Below are positions 7,799-16,469 of a stretch of 52,957 nucleotides of DNA, piece by piece (position 1 is the stretch's first letter; each line of letters opens with the position of its first letter). Made by a program: the position numbers and the translations under genes. Under the pieces are notes generated by a model. It searched no databases and was not told where the DNA came from. It worked only from the letters and a program-made list of their open reading frames with translations. The stretch is from Streptococcus sp. Marseille-Q5986 (GTDB lineage Bacteria; Bacillota; Bacilli; Lactobacillales; Streptococcaceae), in the NCBI RefSeq assembly GCF_946902915.1, contig NZ_CAMPPY010000010.1:1-52957 (forward strand). The letters run 5' to 3'.

Positions 7799-8626
7799 TT
7801 ATCCCTCTTTCTCTAACCAATTTTCTAGGACTTGATAAACACCCGCCTGGCTGTTGGCTGGCGCTAAATCAGTCGCAACGGCCTTGACCTCATCAGCTGC
7901 GTTTTCCATAGCATAGGCCATTCCAGCCAGTTCTAGCATTTCGACATCATTTTCACTGTCACCAAAAGCCATGACTTGTTCCGATTGCAAATTCCAGCGT
8001 TTGAGTAATTCTTCCAATCCCCAAGCCTTGTGAACTCCAGCCTGTAGGATATCAATACAACCATAACCACTGGAAACAGCTCTCACATGCCCATCAAAGA
8101 GATTATTGATTTCCCGCAAAACAGAACTAGAACGTTCTTCACCGACGACCATACTCATCTTTAGCACCCCACCAAAGAGATCCGAGCTAAGCTCTTCAAC
8201 AAAGTTTGTATGCCGATAGAGTTTTTCAATCATCTCAGGAGTCATAAATTTATCAAGTTCTGTAAAAACAGTTCCTTTCTTGACAAAACTCCCATTCATA
8301 CTAGTGACAACAAATTGATCTCGACACTCTCTCCCTTTAAAATAAACTAAAGCCTTGTCAACCATAGCATCATCCCAGGTCTGTACTTGAATCAGTTTAT
8401 TATTTTCAAAAATACGCGCCCCATTGGCAACGACTAGGACAACTCTACTCACCAAATGTTCTAGCAATTGTCTCATACGATGAACTTCATTCCCCGTCGC
8501 AATGACAAAACGGATATTCTTTTGATCTAGCTGATCTAAAATCTTTTCCAAACGTGGAAGATCCAGCTGACCTCTAGCATCCAGCAAGGTTCCATCCATA
8601 TCTGTCGCAATTACCTTAATCGTCAT
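7799..8626 (-). CDS. Cof-type HAD-IIB sugar phosphatase-like protein
   Basis: A 275-residue haloacid dehalogenase-superfamily phosphatase. Motif I is DMDGTLLDARG (nucleophile Asp at 9), motif II is VIATGNE, and motif IV is FGDSENDVEML near 219. The cap domain between residues 85 and 190 is of the Cof (type IIB) size. Members dephosphorylate sugar phosphates or nucleotide cofactors; the substrate here is unknown. It ends one base before the GDSL start codon. Confidence 0.9.
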   Translation of the reverse strand: MTIKVIATDMDGTLLDARGQLDLPRLEKILDQLDQKNIRFVIATGNEVHRMRQLLEHLVSRVVLVVANGARIFENNKLIQVQTWDDAMVDKALVYFKGRECRDQFVVTSMNGSFVKKGTVFTELDKFMTPEMIEKLYRHTNFVEELSSDLFGGVLKMSMVVGEERSSSVLREINNLFDGHVRAVSSGYGCIDILQAGVHKAWGLEELLKRWNLQSEQVMAFGDSENDVEMLELAGMAYAMENAADEVKAVATDLAPANSQAGVYQVLENWLEKEG

Positions 8627-8647
8627 TTCATTTCCTCTGGATTCAAA

Positions 8648-9970
8648 CTAATCCCACTTCAATCCCACATGTTCATTCATTTCTTTATAGGCCGTGTCAA
8701 TTCGTTCCCTAGTCGCCTCATCCAACTTGTTACGGTAACTGCCTCCCTCAATGAAGTCCTCTAGGATATAGGTCTGATAGAGGAAGAGCGGATAGCCTTC
8801 TGGAGAATAAGTTCCCTTAGGAGTTCGATTGACCCAAGTAGGATGTGCTTTAGCAGTTTCAATCCTTGTCTTGCCATCTTTTTTCTTAATGGTCACATCC
8901 ATGAGAACACCGCGCTCCGTCCACTTAGCATTTTCCTCGTCTTGCATGGTTTCAATGCGCTGGTTTGATAGGAAATTTCCCATGGAGTAGATGATCAGTT
9001 TTTTGTCACCATCTTTTTCAACTGTTTCAGCAGGTTCAACAACGTGAGGATGTCCTCCAAAGATAATATCGGCTCCCCAGTCAATCATCTTGTGGTACAG
9101 TATTTTCTGTTCTTCCGTTGGTTCTAGCCGGTACTCAATTCCCATCTGAGGCATGATGACAGTAATATCCGCCTCCTTCTCAGCACGCTCGATTTCTGCC
9201 TTCATCTTATCTTCATTCAGGTCAGAAAGATAGCGATTATAGTCCTCTTGAGAGATATACTGCTCAATGCCATTAAAACCGTAAGAATAGGCTAGGAGAG
9301 CTACCTTGATACCATTGACTTCCTTGATAACTAGTGGAGCTTGGTCACGGGATTCATGTGTGTAGACTCCGATGGGTGTCATTCCAGCCTTTTCAATAGC
9401 TTCTGCTGTCGAAACCACTCCCTCTATTTGAGAATCCAAGATGTGATTATGAGCCAAATCTAAGACTTGATAGCCTGCATCTTTGATTGCATCCATGACT
9501 TCTCCAGGTGCATTAAAGAGAGGGTAACCTGCCAAGTAGTGATCCTTGTTCACCGTTCCTTCAAAGTCACCAAGCACTAAATCCGCTTGCTTGAGCCATG
9601 GTTTTACATATTCAAAATTTTCGTGGAAATCGTAGCTACCGTCTTCTTTCAGAGCTGTTCGGTAGATGGGAATATGGTAGAGAAGGTCACCATTTGCCAT
9701 GATACGGGCTGTCGTTTCGTCAGACTGATTTTCCTTGGACTGACTAGACGTCCGAGCAGAATCAACTGTTTGACCACTCAGACTTGTTCCCTTATTACCT
9801 TGTACTGCTTGGACCAACAAGTTCAGCCCCATAGACAAGGAAACTGCAAGCAACAACACCGTAATAAACTGGGCATTTGTCCAAGATTTATAATTTCTAA
9901 AGAAACCAATACCACTCTTCAACAATCCAAAAATAGGACCATGAGCCCCTCTATCTTGTCGCTTTTCCAT
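8648..9970 (-). CDS. CapA-family (PGA_cap) membrane-anchored metallophosphatase-like protein
   Basis: A 440-residue protein with one N-terminal membrane segment (about 35-57) and an external PGA_cap domain of the calcineurin-like superfamily. Recognisable metal-site motifs are MANGDLLYH (about 91), LGDFEG (about 132), LAHNHILD (about 172), GGHPHVVEP (about 298) and YSMGNFLSNQ (about 329). The family is named after the poly-gamma-glutamate protein CapA, but no capB or capC is nearby, so capsule synthesis should not be assumed; an enzymatic role on a cell-envelope phosphoester is possible. Strong ribosome site AGGGGGG precedes ATG. Confidence 0.87.
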   Translation of the reverse strand: MEKRQDRGAHGPIFGLLKSGIGFFRNYKSWTNAQFITVLLLAVSLSMGLNLLVQAVQGNKGTSLSGQTVDSARTSSQSKENQSDETTARIMANGDLLYHIPIYRTALKEDGSYDFHENFEYVKPWLKQADLVLGDFEGTVNKDHYLAGYPLFNAPGEVMDAIKDAGYQVLDLAHNHILDSQIEGVVSTAEAIEKAGMTPIGVYTHESRDQAPLVIKEVNGIKVALLAYSYGFNGIEQYISQEDYNRYLSDLNEDKMKAEIERAEKEADITVIMPQMGIEYRLEPTEEQKILYHKMIDWGADIIFGGHPHVVEPAETVEKDGDKKLIIYSMGNFLSNQRIETMQDEENAKWTERGVLMDVTIKKKDGKTRIETAKAHPTWVNRTPKGTYSPEGYPLFLYQTYILEDFIEGGSYRNKLDEATRERIDTAYKEMNEHVGLKWD

Positions 9971-10124
9971 CTTTATCCCCCCTTGCTTTTACTGCAAGTC
10001 TTTTCTTTTATTATACCACAGACAAAAGGGGAATGCCGTTTATTATATTATTTTTTAGGAACTTCTATGACTTTCTTTCTCGCCTATTTTGTGTTATCAT
10101 ATAGAGGTAATGAAAGGAGAGAAA

Positions 10125-10736
10125 ATGTCTGCTATAGAACGTATTACAAAAGCTGCTCATTTAATTGATATGAACGATATTATCCGTGAGGGAAATCCAA
10201 CTTTACGCGCGGTTGCTGAGGAGGTCACTTTCCCACTATCTGACCAGGAAATCATCCTTGGAGAAAAGATGATGCAATTCCTCAAACATTCTCAGGATCC
10301 CGTTATGGCTGAAAAGATGGGGCTCCGCGGTGGGGTTGGATTGGCTGCCCCCCAGATCGATATCTCAAAACGTATTATCGCTGTTTTAGTGCCAAATATT
10401 GTGGAAGAAGGTGAAACCCCACAGGAACCCTACGATTTGCAAGCTATTATGTACAATCCAAAAATCGTCTCGCACTCTGTTCAGGACGCCGCTCTCGGTG
10501 AAGGAGAAGGGTGCCTATCTGTCGACCGTGTAGTTCCAGGCTATGTTGTTCGTCATGCCCGCGTCACTGTTGACTACTTTGACAAGGATGGAGAAAAACA
10601 CCGCATCAAACTCAAAGGCTACAACTCCATTGTTGTTCAGCATGAAATTGACCACATCAACGGAATCATGTTTTACGATCGTATCAATGAAAAAGACCCA
10701 TTTGAAGTTAAAGATGGACTCCTCATCCTCGAATAA
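10125..10736 (+). CDS. def: Peptide deformylase
   Basis: Def removes the formyl group from nascent N-terminal methionines. The 203 residues carry all three metal-site motifs: GVGLAAPQ (about 70), EGCLSV (about 128) and [12 protein letters not shown] (about 173), with a type II insertion typical of Gram-positives. I start at ATG 10125 because AAAGGAGAG lies just upstream and the protein then begins [15 protein letters not shown] as in streptococcal Def; an in-frame upstream TTG/ATG extension (10089) has no ribosome site of its own. Confidence 0.97.
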   Translation: MSAIERITKAAHLIDMNDIIREGNPTLRAVAEEVTFPLSDQEIILGEKMMQFLKHSQDPVMAEKMGLRGGVGLAAPQIDISKRIIAVLVPNIVEEGETPQEPYDLQAIMYNPKIVSHSVQDAALGEGEGCLSVDRVVPGYVVRHARVTVDYFDKDGEKHRIKLKGYNSIVVQHEIDHINGIMFYDRINEKDPFEVKDGLLILE

Positions 10737-10738
10737 AG

Positions 10739-10765
10739 AAAAATCCCGTTTCAAGACGGGGTTTT
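10739..10765 (+). terminator. Terminator of def
   Basis: CCCGT-TTCAAG-ACGGG stem between an A run and GTTTTG. It abuts the next gene's -10 box, so one gene ends where the next begins. Confidence 0.85.
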
Positions 10766-10766
10766 G

Positions 10767-10782
10767 TGTTATAATAGAGACA
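10767..10782 (+). promoter_or_regulatory. Extended -10 promoter directly before the rlmB-like ATG
   Basis: TGT-TATAAT, with TATAAT at 10770-10775, leaves six bases before ATG 10782, so transcription should begin at or next to the start codon. No Shine-Dalgarno sequence fits in that space. The -35 is not recognisable. Confidence 0.65.
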
Positions 10783-11510
10783 TGAAAACAAATGATATTG
10801 TCTATGGCGTCCACGCCGTTACAGAAGCCCTCCTTGCAAATACTGGAAACAAACTCTACCTCCAAGAAGATCTCCGAGGTAAGAATGTTGAGAAAGTCAA
10901 GGAACTGGCTACAGAAAAGAAGGTGTCCATTTCTTGGAGTTCAAAAAAATCCCTCTCAGAGATGACTGAAGATGCTGTTCACCAAGGTTTTGTTCTACGA
11001 GTGTCCGAATTTGCCTATAGCGAGCTGGATCACATCCTAGCCAAAACACGCCAAGAAGAAAATCCACTTCTATTGATTCTGGATGGTCTAACTGATCCTC
11101 ATAATCTAGGTTCTATCTTGCGAACTGCTGATGCGACCAATGTTTCAGGTGTCATCATTCCCAAGCACCGTGCTGTCGGAGTGACTCCTGTAGTTGCCAA
11201 AACGGCCACAGGTGCTATTGAGCACGTTCCAATTGCCCGAGTGACCAACCTCAGTCAAACTCTAGACAAACTCAAGGATGAAGGCTTCTGGACCTTTGGA
11301 ACAGATATGAACGGTACTCCTTGCCACAAGTGGAATACAAAAGGGAAAATCGCCCTCATCATCGGAAATGAAGGAAAAGGCATTTCTAGCAACATCAAAA
11401 AACAGGTCGATGAAATGATTACCATTCCCATGAATGGGCATGTTCAAAGCCTCAATGCCAGTGTTGCCGCAGCCATTCTCATATACGAAGTTTTCCGAAA
11501 CAGACTATAA
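10782..11510 (+). CDS. rlmB: TrmH-family 23S rRNA 2'-O-methyltransferase (RlmB-like)
   Basis: A 242-residue SPOUT methyltransferase. An N-terminal substrate-binding domain (YGVHAVTEALL near 7) is followed by the trefoil-knot domain with LDGLTDPHNLGSILRTAD (about 102), NEGKGIS (about 199) and QSLNASVAAAILIYE (about 224). RlmB methylates G2251 of 23S rRNA in E. coli; the same target is inferred here but not shown. I chose ATG 10782 over an in-frame TTG at 10764, which lies within the promoter. The mRNA may be leaderless. Confidence 0.92.
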   Translation: MKTNDIVYGVHAVTEALLANTGNKLYLQEDLRGKNVEKVKELATEKKVSISWSSKKSLSEMTEDAVHQGFVLRVSEFAYSELDHILAKTRQEENPLLLILDGLTDPHNLGSILRTADATNVSGVIIPKHRAVGVTPVVAKTATGAIEHVPIARVTNLSQTLDKLKDEGFWTFGTDMNGTPCHKWNTKGKIALIIGNEGKGISSNIKKQVDEMITIPMNGHVQSLNASVAAAILIYEVFRNRL

Positions 11511-11544
11511 AAAAGTTTCCAATCAAGTGATTGGAAACTTTTTT
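11511..11544. terminator. Bidirectional terminator between rlmB-like gene and trxB
   Basis: AAAAAGTTTCCAATC and GATTGGAAACTTTTTT pair across a short loop, with an A run before and a T run after, serving the two convergent genes. Confidence 0.92.
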
Positions 11545-11546
11545 GC

Positions 11547-12458
11547 TTAACTATGTTCGGTGATAAACTTGTAGGCCTCTTGACCAGCGATAGCCCCATC
11601 TCCAACTGCTGTTGTCACTTGGCGAAGGTCTTTCTGGCGAACATCCCCAACCGCAAAGAGCCCGTCAACACCAGTTTTCATGTGATTGTCTGTCACAATC
11701 CAGCCTGCCTGGTCTTGGATATTCAAATCTTTTGCAAAATCACTAACAGGGTCCAAACCAACATAGATAAAGACACCTCCGAAGGCTTGCTCTGTTACTT
11801 GACCTGTTTTTACATTTTCAAATACGACAGATTCTACTCGGTTTTCACCTTTGATTTCCTTGACGACAGAGTCCCAGATAAAGTTGACTTTCTCATTTGC
11901 AAAGGCACGGTCTTGCAAAACCTTTTGGGCACGAAGTTGGTCGCGACGGTGAACAATAGTGACAGACTTGGCAAAGCGAGTCAAGAAGAGGGCTTCTTCT
12001 ACCGCTGAATCTCCACCACCAACTACGAGCAAGTCTTGATCGCGGAAGAAAGCTCCATCACAGACTGCACAATAGGAAACACCACGACTGTTCAGTTTTT
12101 CTTCTCCGGGGACACCCAAGAGACGGTGTTTAGAACCAGTTGCCACGATGACAGTACGGGTTTCGTAAACTTGGTCATCAGTGATTACCTTCTTATAGTC
12201 ACCTTGGTCTTCAATATTTTCAACATAGCCATAAAGATGCTCCACTCCAAGGTTTTCAAGTGGTTCAAACATCTTTTCAGCCAATTCTGGCCCACTAATA
12301 TTAGCATATCCTGGGTAATTTTCAATATCAGATGTATTATTCATCTGACCACCTGGCAGACCAGCTTCAATCAAAGCCACTTTCAGATTGCTTCGAGCAG
12401 CATATAAGGCAGCTGTCATTCCCGCAGGTCCAGCACCGATAATAATCGTATCGTACAT
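11547..12458 (-). CDS. trxB: Thioredoxin reductase
   Basis: TrxB passes electrons from NADPH through FAD to thioredoxin. The 303 residues show the FAD motif GAGPAGMTAALYAA (about 8), the redox-active CAVC (about 133), the NADPH motif GGGDSAVEEA (about 149) and the second FAD motif GLFAVGDVR (about 272). Full length and intact. It is the last gene of a minus-strand run that begins with the amino-acid ABC permease. Confidence 0.97.
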   Translation of the reverse strand: MYDTIIIGAGPAGMTAALYAARSNLKVALIEAGLPGGQMNNTSDIENYPGYANISGPELAEKMFEPLENLGVEHLYGYVENIEDQGDYKKVITDDQVYETRTVIVATGSKHRLLGVPGEEKLNSRGVSYCAVCDGAFFRDQDLLVVGGGDSAVEEALFLTRFAKSVTIVHRRDQLRAQKVLQDRAFANEKVNFIWDSVVKEIKGENRVESVVFENVKTGQVTEQAFGGVFIYVGLDPVSDFAKDLNIQDQAGWIVTDNHMKTGVDGLFAVGDVRQKDLRQVTTAVGDGAIAGQEAYKFITEHS

Positions 12459-12523
12459 TTCGATTCCTTCTTTCTTGTTGTAACTATCTTTATTCTAACT
12501 TATTCTTGCTAGTCACGCAAGGA

Positions 12524-12748
12524 TTATGCCTTGAAAACCAAGAGCAAACTCATGACGGCAAAGGATAACACCGGAACGGCCAAAACTCCAATCATAATCA
12601 TATCATAGAGATGGGCTTGGCGAGCCTTGGCCGTCTTATCAATTCCCGACATGGCTCTCAGTCCAATCCAAATCCCTAAAAAAATCAGGACGAGGATGGT
12701 GGTCAAGATCAAACTCTCGAAATATAAAGAAAATAGTTGCAGTAGCAT
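12524..12748 (-). CDS. DUF4059 small membrane protein
   Basis: A 74-residue protein with two hydrophobic helices (about 10-32 and 49-72) separated by a basic loop containing KTAKARQAH. It fits the streptococcal DUF4059 family, which sits between trxB and an amino-acid ABC transporter; the function is unknown. I prefer ATG 12748 because GAGAG lies five bases upstream; ATG 12760 would add MREI with a poorer site. Confidence 0.8.
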   Translation of the reverse strand: MLLQLFSLYFESLILTTILVLIFLGIWIGLRAMSGIDKTAKARQAHLYDMIMIGVLAVPVLSFAVMSLLLVFKA

Positions 12749-12825
12749 GATTTCTCTCATTTCTATCTTTTTTAAAGAGTAAACTCAGCTAGTCCAGCTA
12801 ACTGAGTTTTCCTTTATCTATTATA

Positions 12826-13569
12826 TCAAATATAAGTCCGTTTGTAACTAGCAAAGAATTCTTTTGTTCGTTCTTCTTTCGGATGATTGATGATGTCATC
12901 CGGTGTGCCGGACTCGATGATTTTCCCTTTATCTAAGAAGAGAAGCTTGTCTGCCACTTGGGTTACAAAAGACATGTCATGACTAACCAAAATCATGGTC
13001 TGACCTGACTTGGCAGCGTCTGCAATAGACTTTTCTACCTCACCGACCAATTCTGGGTCAAGGGCTGAAGTGGGCTCGTCCAAGAGCAAGACATCTGGTT
13101 TCATGGCAAGCGCACGCGCGAGAGCAACCCGTTGCTTTTGTCCACCTGATAAGTGGCGAGGATAATGGTTTTCACGGTCAGAGAGTCCAACCTTGGCCAA
13201 CTCTTCCTTAGCGATTTTTGTTGCTTCCTCGTCCGATAATTTCTTAACGACAACCAAACCTTCCTTGACATTGTCAAGAGCTGTTCGGCGTTCAAACAAA
13301 TTAAACTGTTGGAAAACCATGGACAACTTGCGACGAAGAGTTAGGATCTCTTCTTGGCTAATCTGAGAAAAATCAACTTTAAAATTGTCAATCTGAATCG
13401 TTCCACTATCTGGAGTTTCAAGGTAGTTCAAACTACGAAGAAAGGTTGATTTCCCAGCTCCAGATGAACCAATCAAGGCCACTACCTCCCCTTTTTGGAT
13501 ATCCAGATCCAGATGATCCAAGACAGTCTGTCCTGAAAAGGATTTGCTTAAATTCGAAATCTTAATCAT
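12826..13569 (-). CDS. Polar amino-acid ABC transporter ATP-binding protein
   Basis: A 247-residue ATPase of the polar amino-acid family. Walker A is GSSGAGKS (about 33), the Q-loop FQQFNLF, the signature LSGGQKQRVALARAL (about 140), and Walker [12 protein letters not shown]. It overlaps the permease gene by one base, so both are translated together. No binding-protein gene is adjacent, so it relies on one encoded elsewhere. Substrate unknown; cystine or glutamine are possibilities for this subfamily. Confidence 0.92.
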   Translation of the reverse strand: MIKISNLSKSFSGQTVLDHLDLDIQKGEVVALIGSSGAGKSTFLRSLNYLETPDSGTIQIDNFKVDFSQISQEEILTLRRKLSMVFQQFNLFERRTALDNVKEGLVVVKKLSDEEATKIAKEELAKVGLSDRENHYPRHLSGGQKQRVALARALAMKPDVLLLDEPTSALDPELVGEVEKSIADAAKSGQTMILVSHDMSFVTQVADKLLFLDKGKIIESGTPDDIINHPKEERTKEFFASYKRTYI

Positions 13570-14369
13570 TAACGAAGGTCTCCTTTCACATCTGTTTGCA
13601 CTGTATCGGGTGCTGAAATAGCCATTTTTCTCTCGATGAAACGACCGAGACTTTCAATTCCGATATTGACTACCCAATAAACAAGAGCAACAGAGATAAA
13701 ACGCTCAAAGTAACGATAATCGGCTCCACCCAAAATCTGAGCCTGGGCAAAGACCTCCACAACACCTGCACTAAAGGCTAGAGAAGTTCCCTTGGTCAAA
13801 CCGATAAGGGAGTTAATCAAAGTCGGTGTCGCTACCACTGCTGCATTTGGAATAATCACTCGTCGATAAACTTGCGCTCGGGTCATACCCAGACTGAGTG
13901 CCGCCTCAATCTCACCAGGATTAACTGAGAGAATGGCTGCACGAATCGTTTCACTTGCATAAGCCGCCTCATTAAAAGCAAAGGCTACAATCGCAAAAAG
14001 CGCCGCTGGAATGGCATTGATATTGAAACCAGTTCCCCATTGTTGGTTGATAGCTTTCAGTGCCAAAGGAATTCCGTAGTAGGTCAACATAAGTTGGACT
14101 AGGATTGGGGTACCTTTTAAGAAACTGACGAAAAAGGCCTGCAAGGGATATAGAATCTTAACACGATTGATCTTCACAATGGCAAAAATCAGGGCAAGTA
14201 GCAAACCAAAGAGTGCACCTCCAAGCGTCAACATCAAGGTTGTAGGCAGTTGCTGGACAATCCTTGTAATTCCATCAAAGACCGAACGCAAACTAAAGAG
14301 CTTACCATCCGGAATGAGTTGCATCAAACTTTGGTACCAATCTGATGCTAAAAATGTTGTAACAGTCAT
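13569..14369 (-). CDS. Polar amino-acid ABC transporter permease
   Basis: A 266-residue HisM/GlnP-type permease with about five membrane helices. The cytoplasmic EAA loop that docks the ATPase is visible as GEIEAALSLGMTRAQVYRRVIIPNA (around residue 150). There is no fused solute-binding domain and no signal peptide. First gene of a run with the ATPase, DUF4059 and trxB. Confidence 0.92.
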   Translation of the reverse strand: MTVTTFLASDWYQSLMQLIPDGKLFSLRSVFDGITRIVQQLPTTLMLTLGGALFGLLLALIFAIVKINRVKILYPLQAFFVSFLKGTPILVQLMLTYYGIPLALKAINQQWGTGFNINAIPAALFAIVAFAFNEAAYASETIRAAILSVNPGEIEAALSLGMTRAQVYRRVIIPNAAVVATPTLINSLIGLTKGTSLAFSAGVVEVFAQAQILGGADYRYFERFISVALVYWVVNIGIESLGRFIERKMAISAPDTVQTDVKGDLR

Positions 14370-14396
14370 AAAAACATCCTCTCCTGATAATGATTC

Positions 14397-14424
14397 ATTC
14401 TATCATACTTCTGCTCGCAAGCAA
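14397..14424 (-). promoter_or_regulatory. Promoter of the amino-acid ABC transporter run
   Basis: On the minus strand TTGCTT (14419-14424) and extended -10 TGA-TAGAAT (14397-14402) are 16 bases apart. A near-palindrome, GCAAATTATTTGC, just upstream (14421-14433) could bind a regulator. Confidence 0.7.
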
Positions 14425-14512
14425 ATTATTTGCTACGGGTTGCTCAGACTTTGTCTATCTTCTAGTTTATCACACTTTAAAACAGGGAGGCTATATATTT
14501 GATAGATAAAAA

Positions 14513-14869
14513 CTATCTCAAACCTAAGTCCTCATAGGTTTTTCTATAGCCGATTTGTTTAACAGCACCATTCTCCACCAGAATTGGACGTTTCAATAAC
14601 ATGCCATCACTCGCTAGAAGTTTAGCTGCTTCTTGTTTTGTCAAGCTTCCCACCTTATCTTTCAGCCCTAATTCACGGTATTTGATCCCACTGGTGTTGA
14701 AAAATTGCTTCACTTCAAAACTGGAAGTTTCCAACCAGTTCAAAATCACGTCTTCACTTGGGGTTTCTTCTACGATGTGGACAGCTTTGTAGTCCACACC
14801 GAGTTGGTTTAATTCTTGTTTTGCTTTCTTACAAGTTGAACATTTTGGGTATTCGATAAATTCTAACAT
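14513..14869 (-). CDS. ArsC/Spx-family thioredoxin-fold protein
   Basis: A 118-residue protein of the ArsC/Spx/YffB family. It starts MLEFIEYPKCSTCKKAK with a CxxC near residues 10-13, and has the family segment GMLLKRPILVENG (about 90). True arsenate reductases depend on the first cysteine and a downstream Arg; Spx regulators bind RNA polymerase through a conserved Gly at about 52 and an RPI motif. RPI is present here, so a redox regulator or a glutathione/bacillithiol-type reductase are both possible. Third gene of a GNAT-ogt-ArsC-like cluster, 12 bases from ogt. Confidence 0.85.
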   Translation of the reverse strand: MLEFIEYPKCSTCKKAKQELNQLGVDYKAVHIVEETPSEDVILNWLETSSFEVKQFFNTSGIKYRELGLKDKVGSLTKQEAAKLLASDGMLLKRPILVENGAVKQIGYRKTYEDLGLR

Positions 14870-14881
14870 CTTCTTTTCTTT

Positions 14882-15397
14882 CTATTTTTTATTTTCTTGA
14901 AATGCTGCACCTTCATGTTGCAAGAGCCAGGCTTTCCTTTCGACTCCCGATGCATAGCCTGTCAAGCGCTTGCCTGACCCCAGCACACGATGACAGGGAA
15001 CGAGTATGGACCAAGGATTGCGCCCCACTACTCCACCAATCGCTTGAGCAGAAGCCACTTGCAGATCTTGAGCTATTTGTCCGTAAGTCACTGTTTGACC
15101 ATAAGGAATGGTCTGTAAGCAAGCCCAGACTCGCTTTTCAAAATCTGTTCCAATTGGAGCCAAAGGTAAGTCAGACAGATCCTGAACACTGCCTTCGAAA
15201 TAGGTATCTAAATAGGAAATAACCTGGTCTAGGACAGGATGTTTCTTAACTACTTCTATACTATCTCCGGCGATTCCCCTCTCAAAATGTTTCTGGTCCT
15301 GTATCCAAATTCCATACAGATATTGCTCGTCAGCAACTAAGGATACGGTTCCAATTGGCGATGGGTAGAGCATTTTTGCGTACTTTTTCTGCTTCAT
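14882..15397 (-). CDS. ogt: Methylated-DNA-[protein]-cysteine S-methyltransferase
   Basis: Ogt repairs O6-alkylguanine by irreversible transfer of the alkyl group to its own cysteine. The 171 residues carry the active-site motif VPCHRVLGSGKRLTGYASG (cysteine about 134) after the helix-turn-helix segment TIPYGQTVTYGQIA. It overlaps the acetyltransferase gene upstream by four bases (ATGA) and is followed closely by the ArsC-like gene. Confidence 0.95.
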   Translation of the reverse strand: MKQKKYAKMLYPSPIGTVSLVADEQYLYGIWIQDQKHFERGIAGDSIEVVKKHPVLDQVISYLDTYFEGSVQDLSDLPLAPIGTDFEKRVWACLQTIPYGQTVTYGQIAQDLQVASAQAIGGVVGRNPWSILVPCHRVLGSGKRLTGYASGVERKAWLLQHEGAAFQENKK

Positions 15398-15888
15398 TTT
15401 TTTAATTTCTGATAGGCCAAACGTTCCCCATCAACCGGAACTTTACCAACCTGTTGGAAGCCCAGCTTTTCAAAGATATGCTGCATGGCCTTGTTTTGTG
15501 CATGCGTATCTGAACGAAAATCTAGATAATCAAAACCTTCAATCAAGCCTTCTAAGAAAGTCTGAGCAACACCTTGTCCTTGGACATCTGCTGCCACAGC
15601 GATACGGTGAAAGACCAGATATTCTGACTCTCCCCCCTGCCAATTTCCTTCATAAATGGTTTCATAGGCTGCCTCGGGGCTCTTGGTCACAGCAGCATAG
15701 GCTAGCAGTTCTCCTTCTTCCAAGGCTACATAGGCTTGGCCTGAGATGATATCATCAATAATGATGTCTGCATTTGGATAGCCATTTTGCCACTGGTCAC
15801 TACCAGCATCTGCTAAACATTTTTTAGCATCCGCAATCACCCGCATAATGGGATCTACTTCATTTGGAAAAGCTAAACGAATCTCCAT
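15394..15888 (-). CDS. GNAT-family N-acetyltransferase
   Basis: A 164-residue acetyltransferase with the acetyl-CoA loop VAADVQGQGVAQTFLEG (about 95-112) and a closing beta-strand motif FEKLGFQQVGKVP. The acceptor is unknown. I choose ATG 15888, which has GAGGAGAAAAG directly upstream and gives MEIRLAFPNEV; the ATG at 15924 would add 12 residues with no ribosome site. Coupled by overlap to ogt. Confidence 0.88.
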   Translation of the reverse strand: MEIRLAFPNEVDPIMRVIADAKKCLADAGSDQWQNGYPNADIIIDDIISGQAYVALEEGELLAYAAVTKSPEAAYETIYEGNWQGGESEYLVFHRIAVAADVQGQGVAQTFLEGLIEGFDYLDFRSDTHAQNKAMQHIFEKLGFQQVGKVPVDGERLAYQKLKK

Positions 15889-15959
15889 CTTTTCTCCTCT
15901 TTTCTGACTAGTTTCTCCCATCATAACATAATTTAAGCCTTTTCACAAGCAGTTAAAAC

Positions 15960-16006
15960 TTGACTTTTTGTTTTCGTTATTTTATAATCTAGTTATAAAA
16001 ACTAGA
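15960..16006 (+). promoter_or_regulatory. Strong promoter with operator-like inverted repeat before DUF1836
   Basis: TTGACT (15960-15965), 17 bases, TATAAT (15983-15988). Immediately after, TCTAGTT (15988-15994) and AACTAGA (16000-16006) form a perfect 7-bp inverted repeat over the expected transcription start, a typical repressor position. The first gene product is a predicted DNA-binding protein, so autoregulation is plausible. Confidence 0.8.
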
Positions 16007-16022
16007 TAAAAAGGAGTTAAAA

Positions 16023-16469
16023 ATGAAAACTACCTTTTCCTACCCAAGATGGGAAGAAATTCCAAACATTGACCTCTATCTGGATCAGGTTTTACTTTAT
16101 GTCAATCAAGTCTGTTCCCCTATCTCTCCAGATAAAGACAAGGGTCTGACCGCATCCATGGTCAACAACTATGTCAAACATGGTTACCTGACAAAGCCAG
16201 ACAAGAAAAAATACCAACGAAAACAGATTGCCCGTTTGATTGCCATTACCACTCTCAAGTCTGTCTTTTCGATCCAAGAAATCGCCCAGACACTGAATAG
16301 TCTCCAAACTCAAGCAAGCTCAGACCAGCTCTACGACGCTTTTGTGGACTACATGAACCAAGGAATTGACCCAGCTAACCCTATTATCCAAAGCAGCTGC
16401 CAAACCATTAAACTCTATCATCAAACTCTAGACTTAATCCTTATCAAAGAAGAGGAGGAAATCCAATGA
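16023..16469 (+). CDS. DUF1836 protein, predicted DNA-binding regulator
   Basis: A 148-residue protein of the DUF1836 family. The middle contains a MerR-like helix-turn-helix region, with STVNNYVKHG-type spacing seen as SMVNNYVKHGYLTKPDKKKYQRKQIARL (split across residues 45-75) and the phrase LKSVFSIQEIAQTL. AAAAGGAG precedes ATG. Its stop overlaps the hemolysin III start (ATGA). A repressor of this two-gene operon is my inference from the operator-like repeat upstream. Confidence 0.85.
   Translation: MKTTFSYPRWEEIPNIDLYLDQVLLYVNQVCSPISPDKDKGLTASMVNNYVKHGYLTKPDKKKYQRKQIARLIAITTLKSVFSIQEIAQTLNSLQTQASSDQLYDAFVDYMNQGIDPANPIIQSSCQTIKLYHQTLDLILIKEEEEIQ

Noticed and set aside
8648..9970. Capsule (poly-gamma-glutamate) operon
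   Set aside because: Only a CapA-like gene is present; no capB/capC/capD or glycosyltransferase genes accompany it.
14513..14869. Arsenate resistance system
   Set aside because: The ArsC-like protein has a CxxC and RPI motif closer to Spx/YffB members, and no arsR, arsB or related gene is nearby.
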